Positions 53,599 through 62,105 of a DNA stretch of 64,000 nucleotides are shown piece by piece; within the stretch, counting starts at the first letter, position 1; the number at the start of each line of letters is the position of its first letter. This DNA comes from Sulfurimicrobium sp963779055. GTDB taxonomy: Bacteria > Pseudomonadota > Gammaproteobacteria > Burkholderiales > Sulfuricellaceae. The position numbers were made by a program, and so were the translations under genes. Below the pieces are notes generated by a model that saw only the letters and a list, made by a program, of their open reading frames with translations, did not search any database and had not been told where the DNA came from. The stretch lies in assembly GCA_963779055.1 (NCBI GenBank), contig CAVZWN010000001.1:659380-723379 (forward strand), written 5' to 3'.

Positions 53599-54675
53599 CT
53601 ACCCATGCCCACAACTATTCGTCGGATCATCCAGCGGCAGGTTGCCCTCATGGATACCAATATTGCCCACGGCTCGCACCGCCTTCATGAAATCGGCATC
53701 CTCGTGCAGCTTCGCCATGGAAAGCGGGTGGGGCTTGCCATGCATGCGCACCAGCCGCGCCATGCTCACTGCAGGCATGGTGTAGCGCAGGTTGGCCAGC
53801 AATTCGTCCGCATCATCCGGCTTGTTGCACAGCAGCGCCATATCGCAGCCAGCCTTCAAGGCTGCTTCCGCTCGCTGCGCCGGGCCGCCGGCCACATGCG
53901 CGCCAGCCATGGAAAGATCGTCGCTGAAAATCACGCCGTCGAAGCCCAGCCGTTTGCGCAGGATATCCTTCAGCCAGATGCTGGAAAATCCGGCCGGGTT
54001 CGGGTCCACTCTGGGATAGATCACATGCGCTGGCATGATGGCAGCCATGCCGAAGTTGATCATCTGCTGAAACGGCAGCAGGTCTTCCATTTCGATATCG
54101 GCGAAGGGCCGCTCATCCACCGGCACTTCATGGTGCGAATCGGCGCGCACATAGCCGTGGCCGGGGAAATGCTTGCCCACGGCCACCATGCCGCCCTGCT
54201 TCAGGCCCAGCATGAGGTGATGCGCCAGATCGGCAATCGCCTGCGGCTTGCGGTGAAAAGCGCGGCTGCCGATCACGCCGCTGGCGCCGAAATCGATATC
54301 CAGCACCGGCGTGAAGCTCAGATCTACCCCATGGGCGCGCAGCTCGGCGGCCAGCACATATCCGGTCTGCTGGGCGAGTGTCTTGGCGCGGCTGTGGTGA
54401 TCATCCCAGATCATGCCCAGCTCGCGCATCGGCGGCAGGCGGGTGAAACCTTCCTTGAAGCGCTGCACCCTGCCCCCTTCGTGGTCCACCGCAATGATCA
54501 GGTGCGGGGTGCGCAGCGCATGGATTTCAGCGGTGAGGGCGCGCAGCTGCCCGGAGGATTCGAAGTTGCGGCTGAACAGGATCACGCCGCCCACCAGCGG
54601 ATGTTTCAGACGCCGACGGTCGTCGTCGTTGAGTTGCGTTCCCACCACATCCAGCATGACCGGGCCTAGCGACAT
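53599..54675 (-). CDS. nagZ: Beta-N-acetylhexosaminidase NagZ
   Basis: 358 residues, GH3 family. Motifs: VGGVILFSRNFES, HLIIAVDHEGGRVQRF, VGKHFPGHGYVRADSHHE (the His loop that acts as acid/base in NagZ), GFDGVIFSDDLSMAGA (nucleophile Asp). Cytosolic peptidoglycan recycling enzyme. Last gene of recO-pdxJ-acpS-nagZ. Confidence 0.96.
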   Translation of the reverse strand: MSLGPVMLDVVGTQLNDDDRRRLKHPLVGGVILFSRNFESSGQLRALTAEIHALRTPHLIIAVDHEGGRVQRFKEGFTRLPPMRELGMIWDDHHSRAKTLAQQTGYVLAAELRAHGVDLSFTPVLDIDFGASGVIGSRAFHRKPQAIADLAHHLMLGLKQGGMVAVGKHFPGHGYVRADSHHEVPVDERPFADIEMEDLLPFQQMINFGMAAIMPAHVIYPRVDPNPAGFSSIWLKDILRKRLGFDGVIFSDDLSMAGAHVAGGPAQRAEAALKAGCDMALLCNKPDDADELLANLRYTMPAVSMARLVRMHGKPHPLSMAKLHEDADFMKAVRAVGNIGIHEGNLPLDDPTNSCGHG

Positions 54676-54676
54676 T

Positions 54677-55054
54677 TCAAAACTCCAGAATCACAAAAGC
54701 CGCAGCCATTTCCTTTTCATCGCTGATGGAAAGATGATGGCTGCGGATGGAACGGCTCGCCAGCAAGGCCGCGAGCTCGGGGGCGAAATCCAGCATGGGC
54801 TTGCCGAGTTCGTCATGGGTTACACGGATATTGTGCCAAGTAGCCGGGGCACGAATTCCCGTACCCAGCGCCTTGGCAAAAGCTTCCTTGGCGGCGAAGC
54901 GTTTAGCGAGAAAACGGGCGGGCTGGCCAGCCTCGACAAAACCAGCCCACTCCTGCGGCGCCAGAATGCGCTGGGCGAAAGCCTCGCCGTGCCGCGCCCA
55001 GACTGCCGCGATGCGGCTGGTGGAAACGATATCGGTGCCGATACCGAAGATCAC
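54677..55054 (-). CDS. acpS: Holo-[acyl-carrier-protein] synthase
   Basis: 125 residues. Opening IFGIGTDIVSTSRIAAVW and KRFAAKEAFAKALGTGI hold the Mg and CoA ligands. Attaches 4'-phosphopantetheine to ACP. 4-bp overlap with pdxJ and 1 bp from nagZ. Confidence 0.96.
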   Translation of the reverse strand: MIFGIGTDIVSTSRIAAVWARHGEAFAQRILAPQEWAGFVEAGQPARFLAKRFAAKEAFAKALGTGIRAPATWHNIRVTHDELGKPMLDFAPELAALLASRSIRSHHLSISDEKEMAAAFVILEF

Positions 55055-55776
55055 TGCGCGGCGGCCACCATCAGCGATTTCATTTCGCGCACCGCATTTT
55101 CCCAGCCCACGAAGATCGCCTGAGCAACGATGGCATGCCCGATATTGAGCTCACGCATGCCGGGCAAGGCGGCGATGGGCTGCACATTGTGGTAGTGCAA
55201 ACCATGTCCGGCATTGACCTGCAGACCGATCGCCTGACCGTAGGCCACGGCATCGGCAATGCGCTCGAATTCCTTTTGCTGCGCGGCATGGCCAGCAGCA
55301 TCGGCATAATGGCCAGTATGAATCTCCACCACCGGCGCACCGGCAGCCTTCGAAGCATCCAGTTGCTTGCGGTCTGCGTCGATGAACAGCGAAACGCGAA
55401 TACCCGCCGCGCCCAGTGCGGCGCAGGCTGCCTGCACCTTGTCGAAATGCCCCGCCACATCGAGGCCGCCCTCGGTGGTCAGCTCCTCGCGCTTTTCCGG
55501 CACCAGGCACACGTCCTGCGGTTTGATGCGCAGCGCGATCTTCACCATCTCGTCCGTCACTGCCATTTCCAGATTCATGCGCGTCTGCAGCGCCTGGCGC
55601 AGGATTTCCACGTCCGCATCCTGAATATGGCGCCGGTCTTCGCGCAGATGCAGAGTAATCACGTCTGCCCCGGCGGATTCCGCCATCAGCGCCGCCTGCA
55701 CCGGGCTGGGATAAAGCGTGCCGCGCGCCTGGCGCAGCGTGGCAACGTGGTCGATATTGACGCCAAGCTGAATCAT
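55051..55776 (-). CDS. pdxJ: Pyridoxine 5'-phosphate synthase
   Basis: 241 residues. LGVNIDHVATLRQARGT, ITLHLREDRRHIQDADV, EIHTGHYADA and NAGHGLHYHNV are the PdxJ active-site segments. TIM-barrel enzyme of vitamin B6 synthesis. Overlaps recO by 4 bp. Confidence 0.97.
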   Translation of the reverse strand: MIQLGVNIDHVATLRQARGTLYPSPVQAALMAESAGADVITLHLREDRRHIQDADVEILRQALQTRMNLEMAVTDEMVKIALRIKPQDVCLVPEKREELTTEGGLDVAGHFDKVQAACAALGAAGIRVSLFIDADRKQLDASKAAGAPVVEIHTGHYADAAGHAAQQKEFERIADAVAYGQAIGLQVNAGHGLHYHNVQPIAALPGMRELNIGHAIVAQAIFVGWENAVREMKSLMVAAAQ

Positions 55777-56498
55777 AATTGCTGTAAATCCTTCAATAAT
55801 TGCCGCGTATGCAGCGGCTGGTCGCCCAGATAGTGATTGATCAGGGTGCGCATCAGCGCCTTGCCCTGCTGCAGCGTCACCGGATCACTGTAATCGTCGA
55901 CCGCCAGATCGAGCAGGGTTTTGCCGCGCAATTCTACACCGTTTTGACCCGCGGATTGCCGCACAGGGCCGTGCTCGATCACGTAGCGATACCCCTCCTC
56001 CGCGACCACTTGCTGGCCAGTCCCGGCTTCGCGGTCCAGCATCAGCGCATAACCCAGCTCCTGCAACAGGCGCTTCTCGAAACGGCGCAAAACGGCGGCA
56101 AAATCCGTACGCCGCGCCAGCTCCTGCAAAGTCTGCTGGTAATAGAGAAAAAGCTGCTCGTGCGGGTCATCGCGGTGCAGCAGCTTGAGCAGCAGCTCGT
56201 TGAGATAAAAGCCGCAGATCAGCGCCTTGCCCTGCAGCAGCGGCTGCCCGCCCTGCCACTCGGCACTGTGCAGCGTGCGCAATTCGTTCTTGCCGAACCA
56301 GCTCAGCGCAAGCGGCTGAAAGGAAAGCAGCAAGCCGCGCACCGCCGATTTTGGCCGACGCGCGCCTCGCGCCACCAACGGCAGACGGCCGTGCTCCTGG
56401 CTGAACACCTCGACGATCAGGCTGGTCTCACGGTAGGGATAGGTATGCAGCACATACGCAGGCTGGTCTTCCAGCCGGGTTTTATTCGCGTTCACCAT
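55773..56498 (-). CDS. recO: DNA repair protein RecO
   Basis: 241 residues from ATG 56498. N-terminal OB-fold (AYVLHTYPYRETSLIVEVFSQEHGRLPLVARGARRPKS) and helical C-terminal part, the length and pattern of proteobacterial RecO. Loads RecA with RecR at gaps. First gene of the recO-pdxJ-acpS-nagZ operon, directly next to the integron integrase. Confidence 0.95.
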   Translation of the reverse strand: MVNANKTRLEDQPAYVLHTYPYRETSLIVEVFSQEHGRLPLVARGARRPKSAVRGLLLSFQPLALSWFGKNELRTLHSAEWQGGQPLLQGKALICGFYLNELLLKLLHRDDPHEQLFLYYQQTLQELARRTDFAAVLRRFEKRLLQELGYALMLDREAGTGQQVVAEEGYRYVIEHGPVRQSAGQNGVELRGKTLLDLAVDDYSDPVTLQQGKALMRTLINHYLGDQPLHTRQLLKDLQQL

Positions 56499-56512
56499 CA
56501 CTCAAATTCGGA

Positions 56513-57511
56513 TCAAAGACGGTCGAGCGGGCTTTCCACGCCCCTGCCGCCACGGTTGAGGACGTGAGTATAAATCATCGTCGTGCTGACATCCGAATGC
56601 CCGAGCAATTCCTGAACAGTGCGGATGTCATAGCCCGATTGCAGCAAATGCGTGGCGAAGGAATGACGCAAAGTATGCGGCGTGGCCAGCTTCACCAACC
56701 CCAGATCACGCACCACCTGCTTGATCGCACGCTGCAGACCTTTTTCATCCAGATGATGGCGGCGGGTCTTGCCAGAGCGCGGATCAAGCGACAATTTCAC
56801 AGATGGGAAGCAATATTGCCACCCCCATTCACGCCCGGCATTCGGATATTTCCTGTCCAGCGCGTAAGGCAGATAGACTTCACCAAAGCGCTGCGCCAAG
56901 TCCTCTTCATGCAGTGCTTTGACCTTGACCAGATGCGCCTTGAGCGGCGCGACCAGCGCTTCCGGCAGCATCGTCACCCGATCCTTGAAACCCTTGCCTT
57001 CACGCACCAGAATTTCATGGCGCTCAAAATCCACATCCTTCACCCGCAACCGCATCGCCTCCATCAAGCGCATCCCCGTGCCATACAGCAAACTGGCGAT
57101 CAAGGCATGTGTGCCGGAAAGCCGGGATAACACGGCCTGCACCTCGCTGACCGTCAGCACGACCGGCAAACGTTTGGGCGCTTTTGCCTGGGTGACTTTA
57201 TCCAGCCAGCGCAATTCCATTTCCATGACTTCGCGGTACAAAAACAGAATTGCAGATTTAGCCTGATTCTGAGTAGAAGCCGACACTTTTCCATTCACCG
57301 CCAAATGAGTCAAAAAGCGCTCTATATCTTCCGCCCCAAGATTTTTAGGATGCCGCTTGTCATGAAAGAAAATATATCGTTTAATCCAATCCAGATAAGC
57401 TTGCTCGGTACGAATGCTGTAATGCTTCACGCGTATGCGATCACGAACCTGATCAAGCAATTTAGGCGGAGAATTTGAGGTGCTTTTTTCGGAAGAATTA
57501 GGGGGTTCCAA
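56513..57511 (-). CDS. intI: Integron integrase
   Basis: 332 residues, tyrosine recombinase. Catalytic residues: Arg in LYGTGMRLMEAMRLRVKD, His-x-x-Arg in TPHTLRHSFATHLL, His in LLGHSDVSTT, Tyr in MIYTHV. The extra segment found only in integron integrases, here YLPYALDRKYPNAGREWGWQYCFPS, is present. It excises and inserts gene cassettes at attI/attC sites. It points away from the cassette array, the standard integron layout. No LexA box was found upstream. The gene ends 15 bp from the recO start, so the integron is inserted at a housekeeping operon border. Confidence 0.97.
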   Translation of the reverse strand: MEPPNSSEKSTSNSPPKLLDQVRDRIRVKHYSIRTEQAYLDWIKRYIFFHDKRHPKNLGAEDIERFLTHLAVNGKVSASTQNQAKSAILFLYREVMEMELRWLDKVTQAKAPKRLPVVLTVSEVQAVLSRLSGTHALIASLLYGTGMRLMEAMRLRVKDVDFERHEILVREGKGFKDRVTMLPEALVAPLKAHLVKVKALHEEDLAQRFGEVYLPYALDRKYPNAGREWGWQYCFPSVKLSLDPRSGKTRRHHLDEKGLQRAIKQVVRDLGLVKLATPHTLRHSFATHLLQSGYDIRTVQELLGHSDVSTTMIYTHVLNRGGRGVESPLDRL

Positions 57512-57539
57512 AATTTCATCCTTAATGAAAACATGGAAT

Positions 57540-57610
57540 TACAAAACAGAAACCAGATTATACACCTCGAAGGCGCTTTTTCAGGCGCTTTTTAGGGTGT
57601 CTACTTTACG
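57540..57610 (+). other. Probable attI site and start of the cassette array
   Basis: Between intI and the first cassette. The recombination point is G57610|TTAGAG, confirmed because the first cassette's attC begins with the complement CTCTAAC. The repeat AGGCGCTTTTTCAGGCGCTTTTTAGG lies just before it. The cassette promoter Pc would also be expected here or inside intI; I cannot pinpoint it. Confidence 0.75.
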
Positions 57611-57888
57611 TTAGAGCGCGCCCGTATGGCTTGCGCGTATGCCTCAATACCACCAGTCAAAAGCCGCTCGCATATCTTCGCGCAAGCCTCGCGCTCTGTC
57701 GCCATCGCCGCTCGCATCGCCGCGAAAATCCGTTCCGTGGTTATCGGGTTGTGCTGCTTCGGGTCAAGGCCGTTGGCCTCGTTGTAGATGCGCGTCAATT
57801 CTTTGCCTCCTAAGTCAATGCGCTCTAACCCTACATTCGAGCGGGACTGGCCGATATGCGGGCTTTTTTCAGTTTCAATGTCACTCAT
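57601..57888 (-). CDS. Cassette 1: reverse-oriented hypothetical protein (95 residues)
   Basis: The only plausible protein in cassette 1 (57611-57939) lies on the minus strand, against the usual direction. It carries the phage-type pattern ATEREACAKICERL...EAYAQAIRAR. Its start lies in the attC arm, and its stop lies just outside the cassette boundary. Both ends therefore use recombination-site sequence, which suggests a recently captured or read-through ORF. Function unknown. Confidence 0.55.
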   Translation of the reverse strand: MSDIETEKSPHIGQSRSNVGLERIDLGGKELTRIYNEANGLDPKQHNPITTERIFAAMRAAMATEREACAKICERLLTGGIEAYAQAIRARSNVK

Positions 57889-57945
57889 GCTTTTTCTCCT
57901 TCGCTTGGTCTGGTGTCGGCCAGCCCCTCAATTTGAACGTTGGGC
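57822..57945 (+). repeat. attC1 (attachment site of cassette 1)
   Basis: CTCTAAC opens the site and AAC-GTTGGGC closes it, cut at G57939|T57940. Arms CGAGCGGGACTGGC and GCCAGCCCCTCAATTTGAACG pair. The long centre (about 60 nt) holds the start of the reverse ORF. Confidence 0.85.
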
Positions 57946-57972
57946 CTCACGTCGAATTCGGAGTATTCAGTA

Positions 57973-59226
57973 ATGCCAAGGGATAATTTGCTGTTCTATG
58001 AAGGTGATCTGGATGCCACCCTTCGTTCTCATCAAAGCTCAATATCATCGCGCATCGACGCCATCCCGCGTGATCAGTTCCTCAACACCAGCGTCGAGGA
58101 ACTGACGCAACATATCCTTTCTGCACTTCTCGTTGAGCCGCTGACGCTTTATGAAGATCGAGCCGAGATGGAGCAGCGTGAAACCAAGATTGACGTAAGC
58201 GGATGGAGTGATCGAAACCCATTTGGTGACCGGGGGCCAATTAACGTCGCCGGGATCGAGGTGGTGGTTACGATTCCATACAGCGGAGATCAGTCCTTGT
58301 GGAAACTTCGCCCGAATCAATGGCAATCAATTTTTCCTCATGGGGACGTTCGTGGGCCAGGACGTGATGGCGTCGGGGCGCTACAAATAATGCTCTCACA
58401 ACCCGCAGATGAATCTCCTGAGCGATTTAAGTCCCGACTTGATGAAGAACTCAAATCCATTAGGTTCTATGTCGAAGCGCAAAGGCGGCAAATCGAGCAA
58501 TTCAATGCCGGGCTGGCTGGCCCCATCAATTCAACAATTGCTGCGCGCAGGGAACGACTGAAGCGCAACGAGGGCATTCAGGACTTGCTTGGTATTCCTC
58601 TAAAACAGAAAGAAGGTGTGCCCCAAGTAGAACCTATAAAGATCGCCCGTAAGCTTGTTCGTCCTCTGCCGCCCCCGCCAAAGGCAGGGTATCAAGCGGA
58701 ACCGGGAATCACCGACGAAGACTATAGGCACATCCTTTCGGTGATTCGGCACGAAGGCCGCACATTCGAAGCAACACCAAAAACCTATGCCGTTCACGAC
58801 GAAGAAGAGTTGCGGGACATACTTCTAGCCCACCTGAACGGCCACTACCAAGGAGCCGCAACAGGCGAAGCATTTCGGCGTAATGGGAAAACCGACATCC
58901 GCATTGAAGATCAAAATCGAGCAGCGTTCGTTGCCGAGTGCAAAGTATGGCGCGGCGCAAAAGAGCTCTCATCAGCGATAGACCAATTGTTGGGCTATCT
59001 CACTTGGCGAGATTGCAAGGCGGCCCTGATTATCTTCAACAAGAACAATGCAAAGTTCACCGAATTGCTAGGCCGCATCCCGGAGACCGTTCAGGCCCAT
59101 GAGAAATTCAGGCAAGCTCTCAGTAAGGGGCAGGAAGGTGAATGGGAATTCTTGATGACATCAAGAGAAGATGACGCACGGCAAGTACGAGTGCATGTAT
59201 TTGTGTTCAATATCTATGCCGCATAG
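57973..59226 (+). CDS. Cassette 2: protein with a C-terminal PD-(D/E)XK nuclease-like domain
   Basis: 417 residues from ATG 57973. The N-terminal 230 residues are not recognised; a Pro-rich hinge (VRPLPPPPKAGYQ) follows. In the C-terminal domain GKTDIRIED and FVAECKVWRGAKE supply Asp ... Glu-x-Lys, the metal-binding pattern of restriction-type nucleases, and LGYLTWRDCKAALIIF gives the next strand. It resembles Mrr-type or related defence nucleases in outline. A role in phage or plasmid defence is inference from the fold and the integron setting. Confidence 0.7.
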   Translation: MPRDNLLFYEGDLDATLRSHQSSISSRIDAIPRDQFLNTSVEELTQHILSALLVEPLTLYEDRAEMEQRETKIDVSGWSDRNPFGDRGPINVAGIEVVVTIPYSGDQSLWKLRPNQWQSIFPHGDVRGPGRDGVGALQIMLSQPADESPERFKSRLDEELKSIRFYVEAQRRQIEQFNAGLAGPINSTIAARRERLKRNEGIQDLLGIPLKQKEGVPQVEPIKIARKLVRPLPPPPKAGYQAEPGITDEDYRHILSVIRHEGRTFEATPKTYAVHDEEELRDILLAHLNGHYQGAATGEAFRRNGKTDIRIEDQNRAAFVAECKVWRGAKELSSAIDQLLGYLTWRDCKAALIIFNKNNAKFTELLGRIPETVQAHEKFRQALSKGQEGEWEFLMTSREDDARQVRVHVFVFNIYAA

Positions 59227-59296
59227 CCCAACACTGCGCTCCAAGGGACGCTGCGCGATAAAGCCGCGCAGCGTCCCTGACGCTTGAACGTTGGGG
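59226..59296 (+). repeat. attC2
   Basis: GCCCAAC ... GTTGGGG, cut at G59290|T59291. Arms CGCTCCAAGGGACGCTGCGC and GCGCAGCGTCCCTGACGC pair around a GATAAAGC loop. Confidence 0.93.
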
Positions 59297-59317
59297 CTTT
59301 TCATCTAAGGAGGTACT

Positions 59318-60082
59318 GTGAGCACAGACAAGAAGGCGAACGATGGACGGTGGTGGGAGTTTTACTTTGTCAGGTACTTCGTCGGCACGGTCGTCGGCGC
59401 CGCTATAGTTCTCTATCTAAACGCCTCAGAGACATCAAGCCTCCGTAACCTGATAATTCCTGGCGTCAGCGACGTATCGCAACTTGACGCACAGCGCCTA
59501 TCGCTCCTTGCCGCACTGGGGTTGGCCTACTGCTACATTTCCAGTGCTCCAATTCTCGTACTTCATGCCGCACGGGGCGTCTTCTTGGCGAAGGAAACAA
59601 CCGCGTTTAGTTGGTTTTTCTATGGCTCCCTTGCTCTCGTTGGAGTAATGGCTTTCGGCTTTTATGCCTTTCAGGCCGCTCCGAATACGTCCGCAATTTT
59701 GGCGGTTGTCTTGCTCGCCATTGTTCTATGCCTACAGCTTGTGCCTCTAGGCTTCTCCATTCATAAAGAGGGAGAGAGAACCCACAGCTATTACACCCGC
59801 CTTACCAAGGCACGTAGCCTAGATACCGAAGAAACGCGGCAGTATGTTGAATCCTATAAGCATCTTCGAGAGCACGGAAACGCGTTCTTTATTCTGCTTT
59901 TCGAGTTGGTGTTGGGCGTAATCCTTGCTACCGTGCCGAAGGCGAATGTTGCGTTCATTGCACTGCTACTTTGGATTATTCCAGCCACGCTGGTTTGGTT
60001 GGTCGGAACCGTCCTTGAGTACAGGTTTGCGAATGAGCCACCAAAGCCCCAACCCGGCAGTCCACCGGACGCTGCGCGATAA
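59318..60082 (+). CDS. Cassette 3: integral membrane protein of unknown function
   Basis: 254 residues from GTG 59318, with a strong AAGGAGGT 4 nt upstream. About six hydrophobic helices (first FVRYFVGTVVGAAIVLYL) and a charged loop with HSYYTRLTKARSLDTEETRQ. The C-terminus (NEPPKPQPGSPPDAAR) is encoded by attC3 itself, a common end for cassette ORFs. No family recognised. Confidence 0.75.
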   Translation: MSTDKKANDGRWWEFYFVRYFVGTVVGAAIVLYLNASETSSLRNLIIPGVSDVSQLDAQRLSLLAALGLAYCYISSAPILVLHAARGVFLAKETTAFSWFFYGSLALVGVMAFGFYAFQAAPNTSAILAVVLLAIVLCLQLVPLGFSIHKEGERTHSYYTRLTKARSLDTEETRQYVESYKHLREHGNAFFILLFELVLGVILATVPKANVAFIALLLWIIPATLVWLVGTVLEYRFANEPPKPQPGSPPDAAR

Positions 60083-60115
60083 AGCCGCGCAGCGCCGGTG
60101 ACTTCTACGTTAGGC
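60047..60115 (+). repeat. attC3
   Basis: GCCCCAAC ... ACGTTAGGC, cut at G60109|T60110. Arms CACCGGACGCTGCGC and GCGCAGCGCCGGTGAC, with the same GATAAAGC loop as attC2, so attC2 and attC3 are close relatives. Confidence 0.92.
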
Positions 60116-60122
60116 AAATAGT

Positions 60123-60710
60123 ATGAGTGATTGGGACTTTCTTTACGACATGCATAACGACGGCTATAGCTCAGATCAAATAGCTGATGCCGCCGCCTGT
60201 GGGTATAACCCTTGGGAGTGCAACTACATTGAAATTGATCGAGCGTGGGTTGATTCCGAGTTTACAGACCCCGCAGCAGACAAACCGAAAAAAGCATTTA
60301 AAAGTCGAGATGGGTTCCCGTATAGCACACTCGAACAAGCGGAGATTTTTCACGATTTGATTGAGTGTGCTACGCGTCATTTTGAAAATACTGGTAGGTA
60401 CTTGCAAATTTGGGGAGAGCTCGGAGAGATTTACGCCGAGATCAAATTTGGCCTTTGCCGTCATGGTTCTCACAAGGAGGGTTCTGATGGCACGATTGCA
60501 GGAAAACTGATCGAAGTAAAAACCATCTCTCCAGAGAAAGCCAGCGATCATGTCCTTGTTAAGAGCCAAGGAGACTTCGAGCAATTGCTCATCGTTCGCA
60601 TTGATGAGGATTTTCAGTTCACAGGCAAGCTATTTAATCGTAGCGAGCTAAAAGGTGGTTCCGGCAAATTCCTCAGAGGGCAACTCAAGAATGAAGCAGG
60701 CAATGCCTAA
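60123..60710 (+). CDS. Cassette 4: PD-(D/E)XK-like nuclease candidate
   Basis: 195 residues. After an N-terminal part DWDFLYDMHNDGYSSDQI, the core reads GELGEIYAEIKFGLCRHGSHKEGSDGTIAGKLIEVKTISPEK, where an early Glu, an Asp and the Glu-Val-Lys triplet match the PD-(D/E)XK active site. The following HVLVKSQGDFEQLLIVRID fits the third strand and helix. It may be a restriction-like or defence nuclease; substrate unknown. The stop overlaps attC4. Confidence 0.65.
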   Translation: MSDWDFLYDMHNDGYSSDQIADAAACGYNPWECNYIEIDRAWVDSEFTDPAADKPKKAFKSRDGFPYSTLEQAEIFHDLIECATRHFENTGRYLQIWGELGEIYAEIKFGLCRHGSHKEGSDGTIAGKLIEVKTISPEKASDHVLVKSQGDFEQLLIVRIDEDFQFTGKLFNRSELKGGSGKFLRGQLKNEAGNA

Positions 60711-60803
60711 CAATTCCGTCGAGAGGGACCGCCCACAAGCTGCGCTTGTGGGTTCCCTTCGCGGCTTCGCCGCTGCGGCGGCCCCTCACGTCAAGCGTTA
60801 GGT
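60705..60803 (+). repeat. attC4
   Basis: GCCTAAC ... GCGTTAGGT, cut at G60797|T60798. Longer than the others: two inner stems (CCACAAGCTGCGCTTGTGG and CGGCTTCGCCGCTGCGGCGG) lie inside the outer arm GTCGAGAGGGACC / CCCCTCACGTCAAGC. Confidence 0.9.
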
Positions 60804-60810
60804 CGAGCCA

Positions 60811-61188
60811 ATGAATGTCAATTACACGAAAATCGCTGCATCTATTTCCGCCGTCTATGTACTTTTCTTTTTCGGTGGCATTTTTGTGCACTATTTCAAT
60901 ACGGGTGATGCCTACACATTAAAATACAGTCTTATGCTTCCGACCGTGTGGATCGCAGCCACACTCGGCCTTGTCATCGCTTGGGGATTATGGAAGAAAT
61001 TTCTCTGGGCTTGGTGGCTAGGTTTAGTGAGTGTCTTGTTCCAGCTTATAGCCCACATTCGCCATATGCTGAAATTCATATCCCTCGATTTACCTCTTAC
61101 CTTTGGCATACTTGCAGTATTTGTTATGTTGGTCAGCTTTCTATTTTTAATCCTTCTGCCACAAACAAAAAAGCAATGTACCAGGTAA
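60811..61188 (+). CDS. Cassette 5: small membrane protein
   Basis: 125 residues, four hydrophobic helices, basic C-terminus (PQTKKQCTR). ATG 60811 is 13 bp behind the cassette junction with GTCGAG upstream. Unknown function. Confidence 0.65.
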   Translation: MNVNYTKIAASISAVYVLFFFGGIFVHYFNTGDAYTLKYSLMLPTVWIAATLGLVIAWGLWKKFLWAWWLGLVSVLFQLIAHIRHMLKFISLDLPLTFGILAVFVMLVSFLFLILLPQTKKQCTR

Positions 61189-61194
61189 TTCCAT

Positions 61195-61258
61195 ACCTAA
61201 CCCTGCATTCGAGAGGGACGCGCCAAAAGCGGCGCGCCCCTCAATTTGAACGTTAGCA
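61195..61258 (+). repeat. attC5
   Basis: ACCTAAC ... ACGTTAGCA, cut at G61252|T61253. Short arms GAGAGGGACGCGCC / GGCGCGCCCCTC with AAAAGC loop. Confidence 0.92.
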
Positions 61259-61274
61259 ATCACTGGACAATGCG

Positions 61275-62105
61275 ATGCGCGCAATAATAGCCCATTACCT
61301 AGTGTTGGCCTGCTTCTGGCTTTCTTTCCCAGCATCCGCGGCTGAAGTGGACTGGCACGTCGTTTCGGATCGCGCAACCCTCAAAGACTCCATGATTCAA
61401 GCGGGTCCAGACAAGAAGTGGTTCGCCATTGCGTTCGTCGCCGATTGGGTACTAGACGTCGCCAGTTTCAACGCAGCCCTGACGTCTGTAGATGCGTCTG
61501 AATTTCCTGAATTCTCCTTCTTTCTAGTGGATATTTCGACGAGCACCAAGGAAAAGACAATTATCGAAGACGCATTTCGCATATTGAGCGCCCCGACGGT
61601 TATTCTGGTCAATCGGGAAAGCATTGAAGTTCCAGGTACAAGATTGTTGGGGGGTGGAGTGAAATCACCCCAGCAAGTGAAGGCGTGGCTCAGAACTGCA
61701 GCGGAATCGAGCGCCAGCACGACGTCGTTAGCTGATAGCGATGACGCGGGGAAGAATATTGCCGGAGCAATTACCACTGCAAATTCAACCCAAGAGCACA
61801 TACTGCTTAATCTCAAGATTCAACCGGGGTTCTATCTGTATGCAAATCGCCTTTCCCTTAGTATTGGCGGCTTCCAAGTGGGTCGCGACTTGCTAAAGCG
61901 CAATCGAACACCTACGCGAGTAAATGATGTCTTCTTCGGCAATTCCGAAATCTATGAAGACGGGTTACAGATTGAAGTATTGAAATCCGATCTCAAAGGC
62001 ATTCAATGTCCAGGGCGCGCCACACTCCTCCTCAAGTATCAGACCAACTCCCGCGACAATGTGTTGTATCCACAGTCCAAGGTCTATTTGAATGTTGATT
62101 GCTAA
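61275..62105 (+). CDS. Cassette 6: exported DsbD-derived protein without redox cysteines
   Basis: 276 residues with a signal peptide (HYLVLACFWLSFPASAAE). A thioredoxin-like domain (about 30-140) matches the DsbD C-terminal domain: FAIAFVADWVLDVASFN stands where DsbD has ADWCxxC, and RILSAPTVILVN gives the cis-Pro strand. After a linker (about 145-175) a second domain resembles the DsbD N-terminal domain: LNLKIQPGFYLYANRLSLS, NSEIYEDG, and NVLYPQSKVYLNVDC where DsbD has a reactive Cys before the YPP motif. The order is reversed relative to DsbD and the membrane domain is absent. Without the cysteine pairs it cannot shuttle disulfides; a binding or scaffold role is inferred. Confidence 0.7.
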   Translation: MRAIIAHYLVLACFWLSFPASAAEVDWHVVSDRATLKDSMIQAGPDKKWFAIAFVADWVLDVASFNAALTSVDASEFPEFSFFLVDISTSTKEKTIIEDAFRILSAPTVILVNRESIEVPGTRLLGGGVKSPQQVKAWLRTAAESSASTTSLADSDDAGKNIAGAITTANSTQEHILLNLKIQPGFYLYANRLSLSIGGFQVGRDLLKRNRTPTRVNDVFFGNSEIYEDGLQIEVLKSDLKGIQCPGRATLLLKYQTNSRDNVLYPQSKVYLNVDC

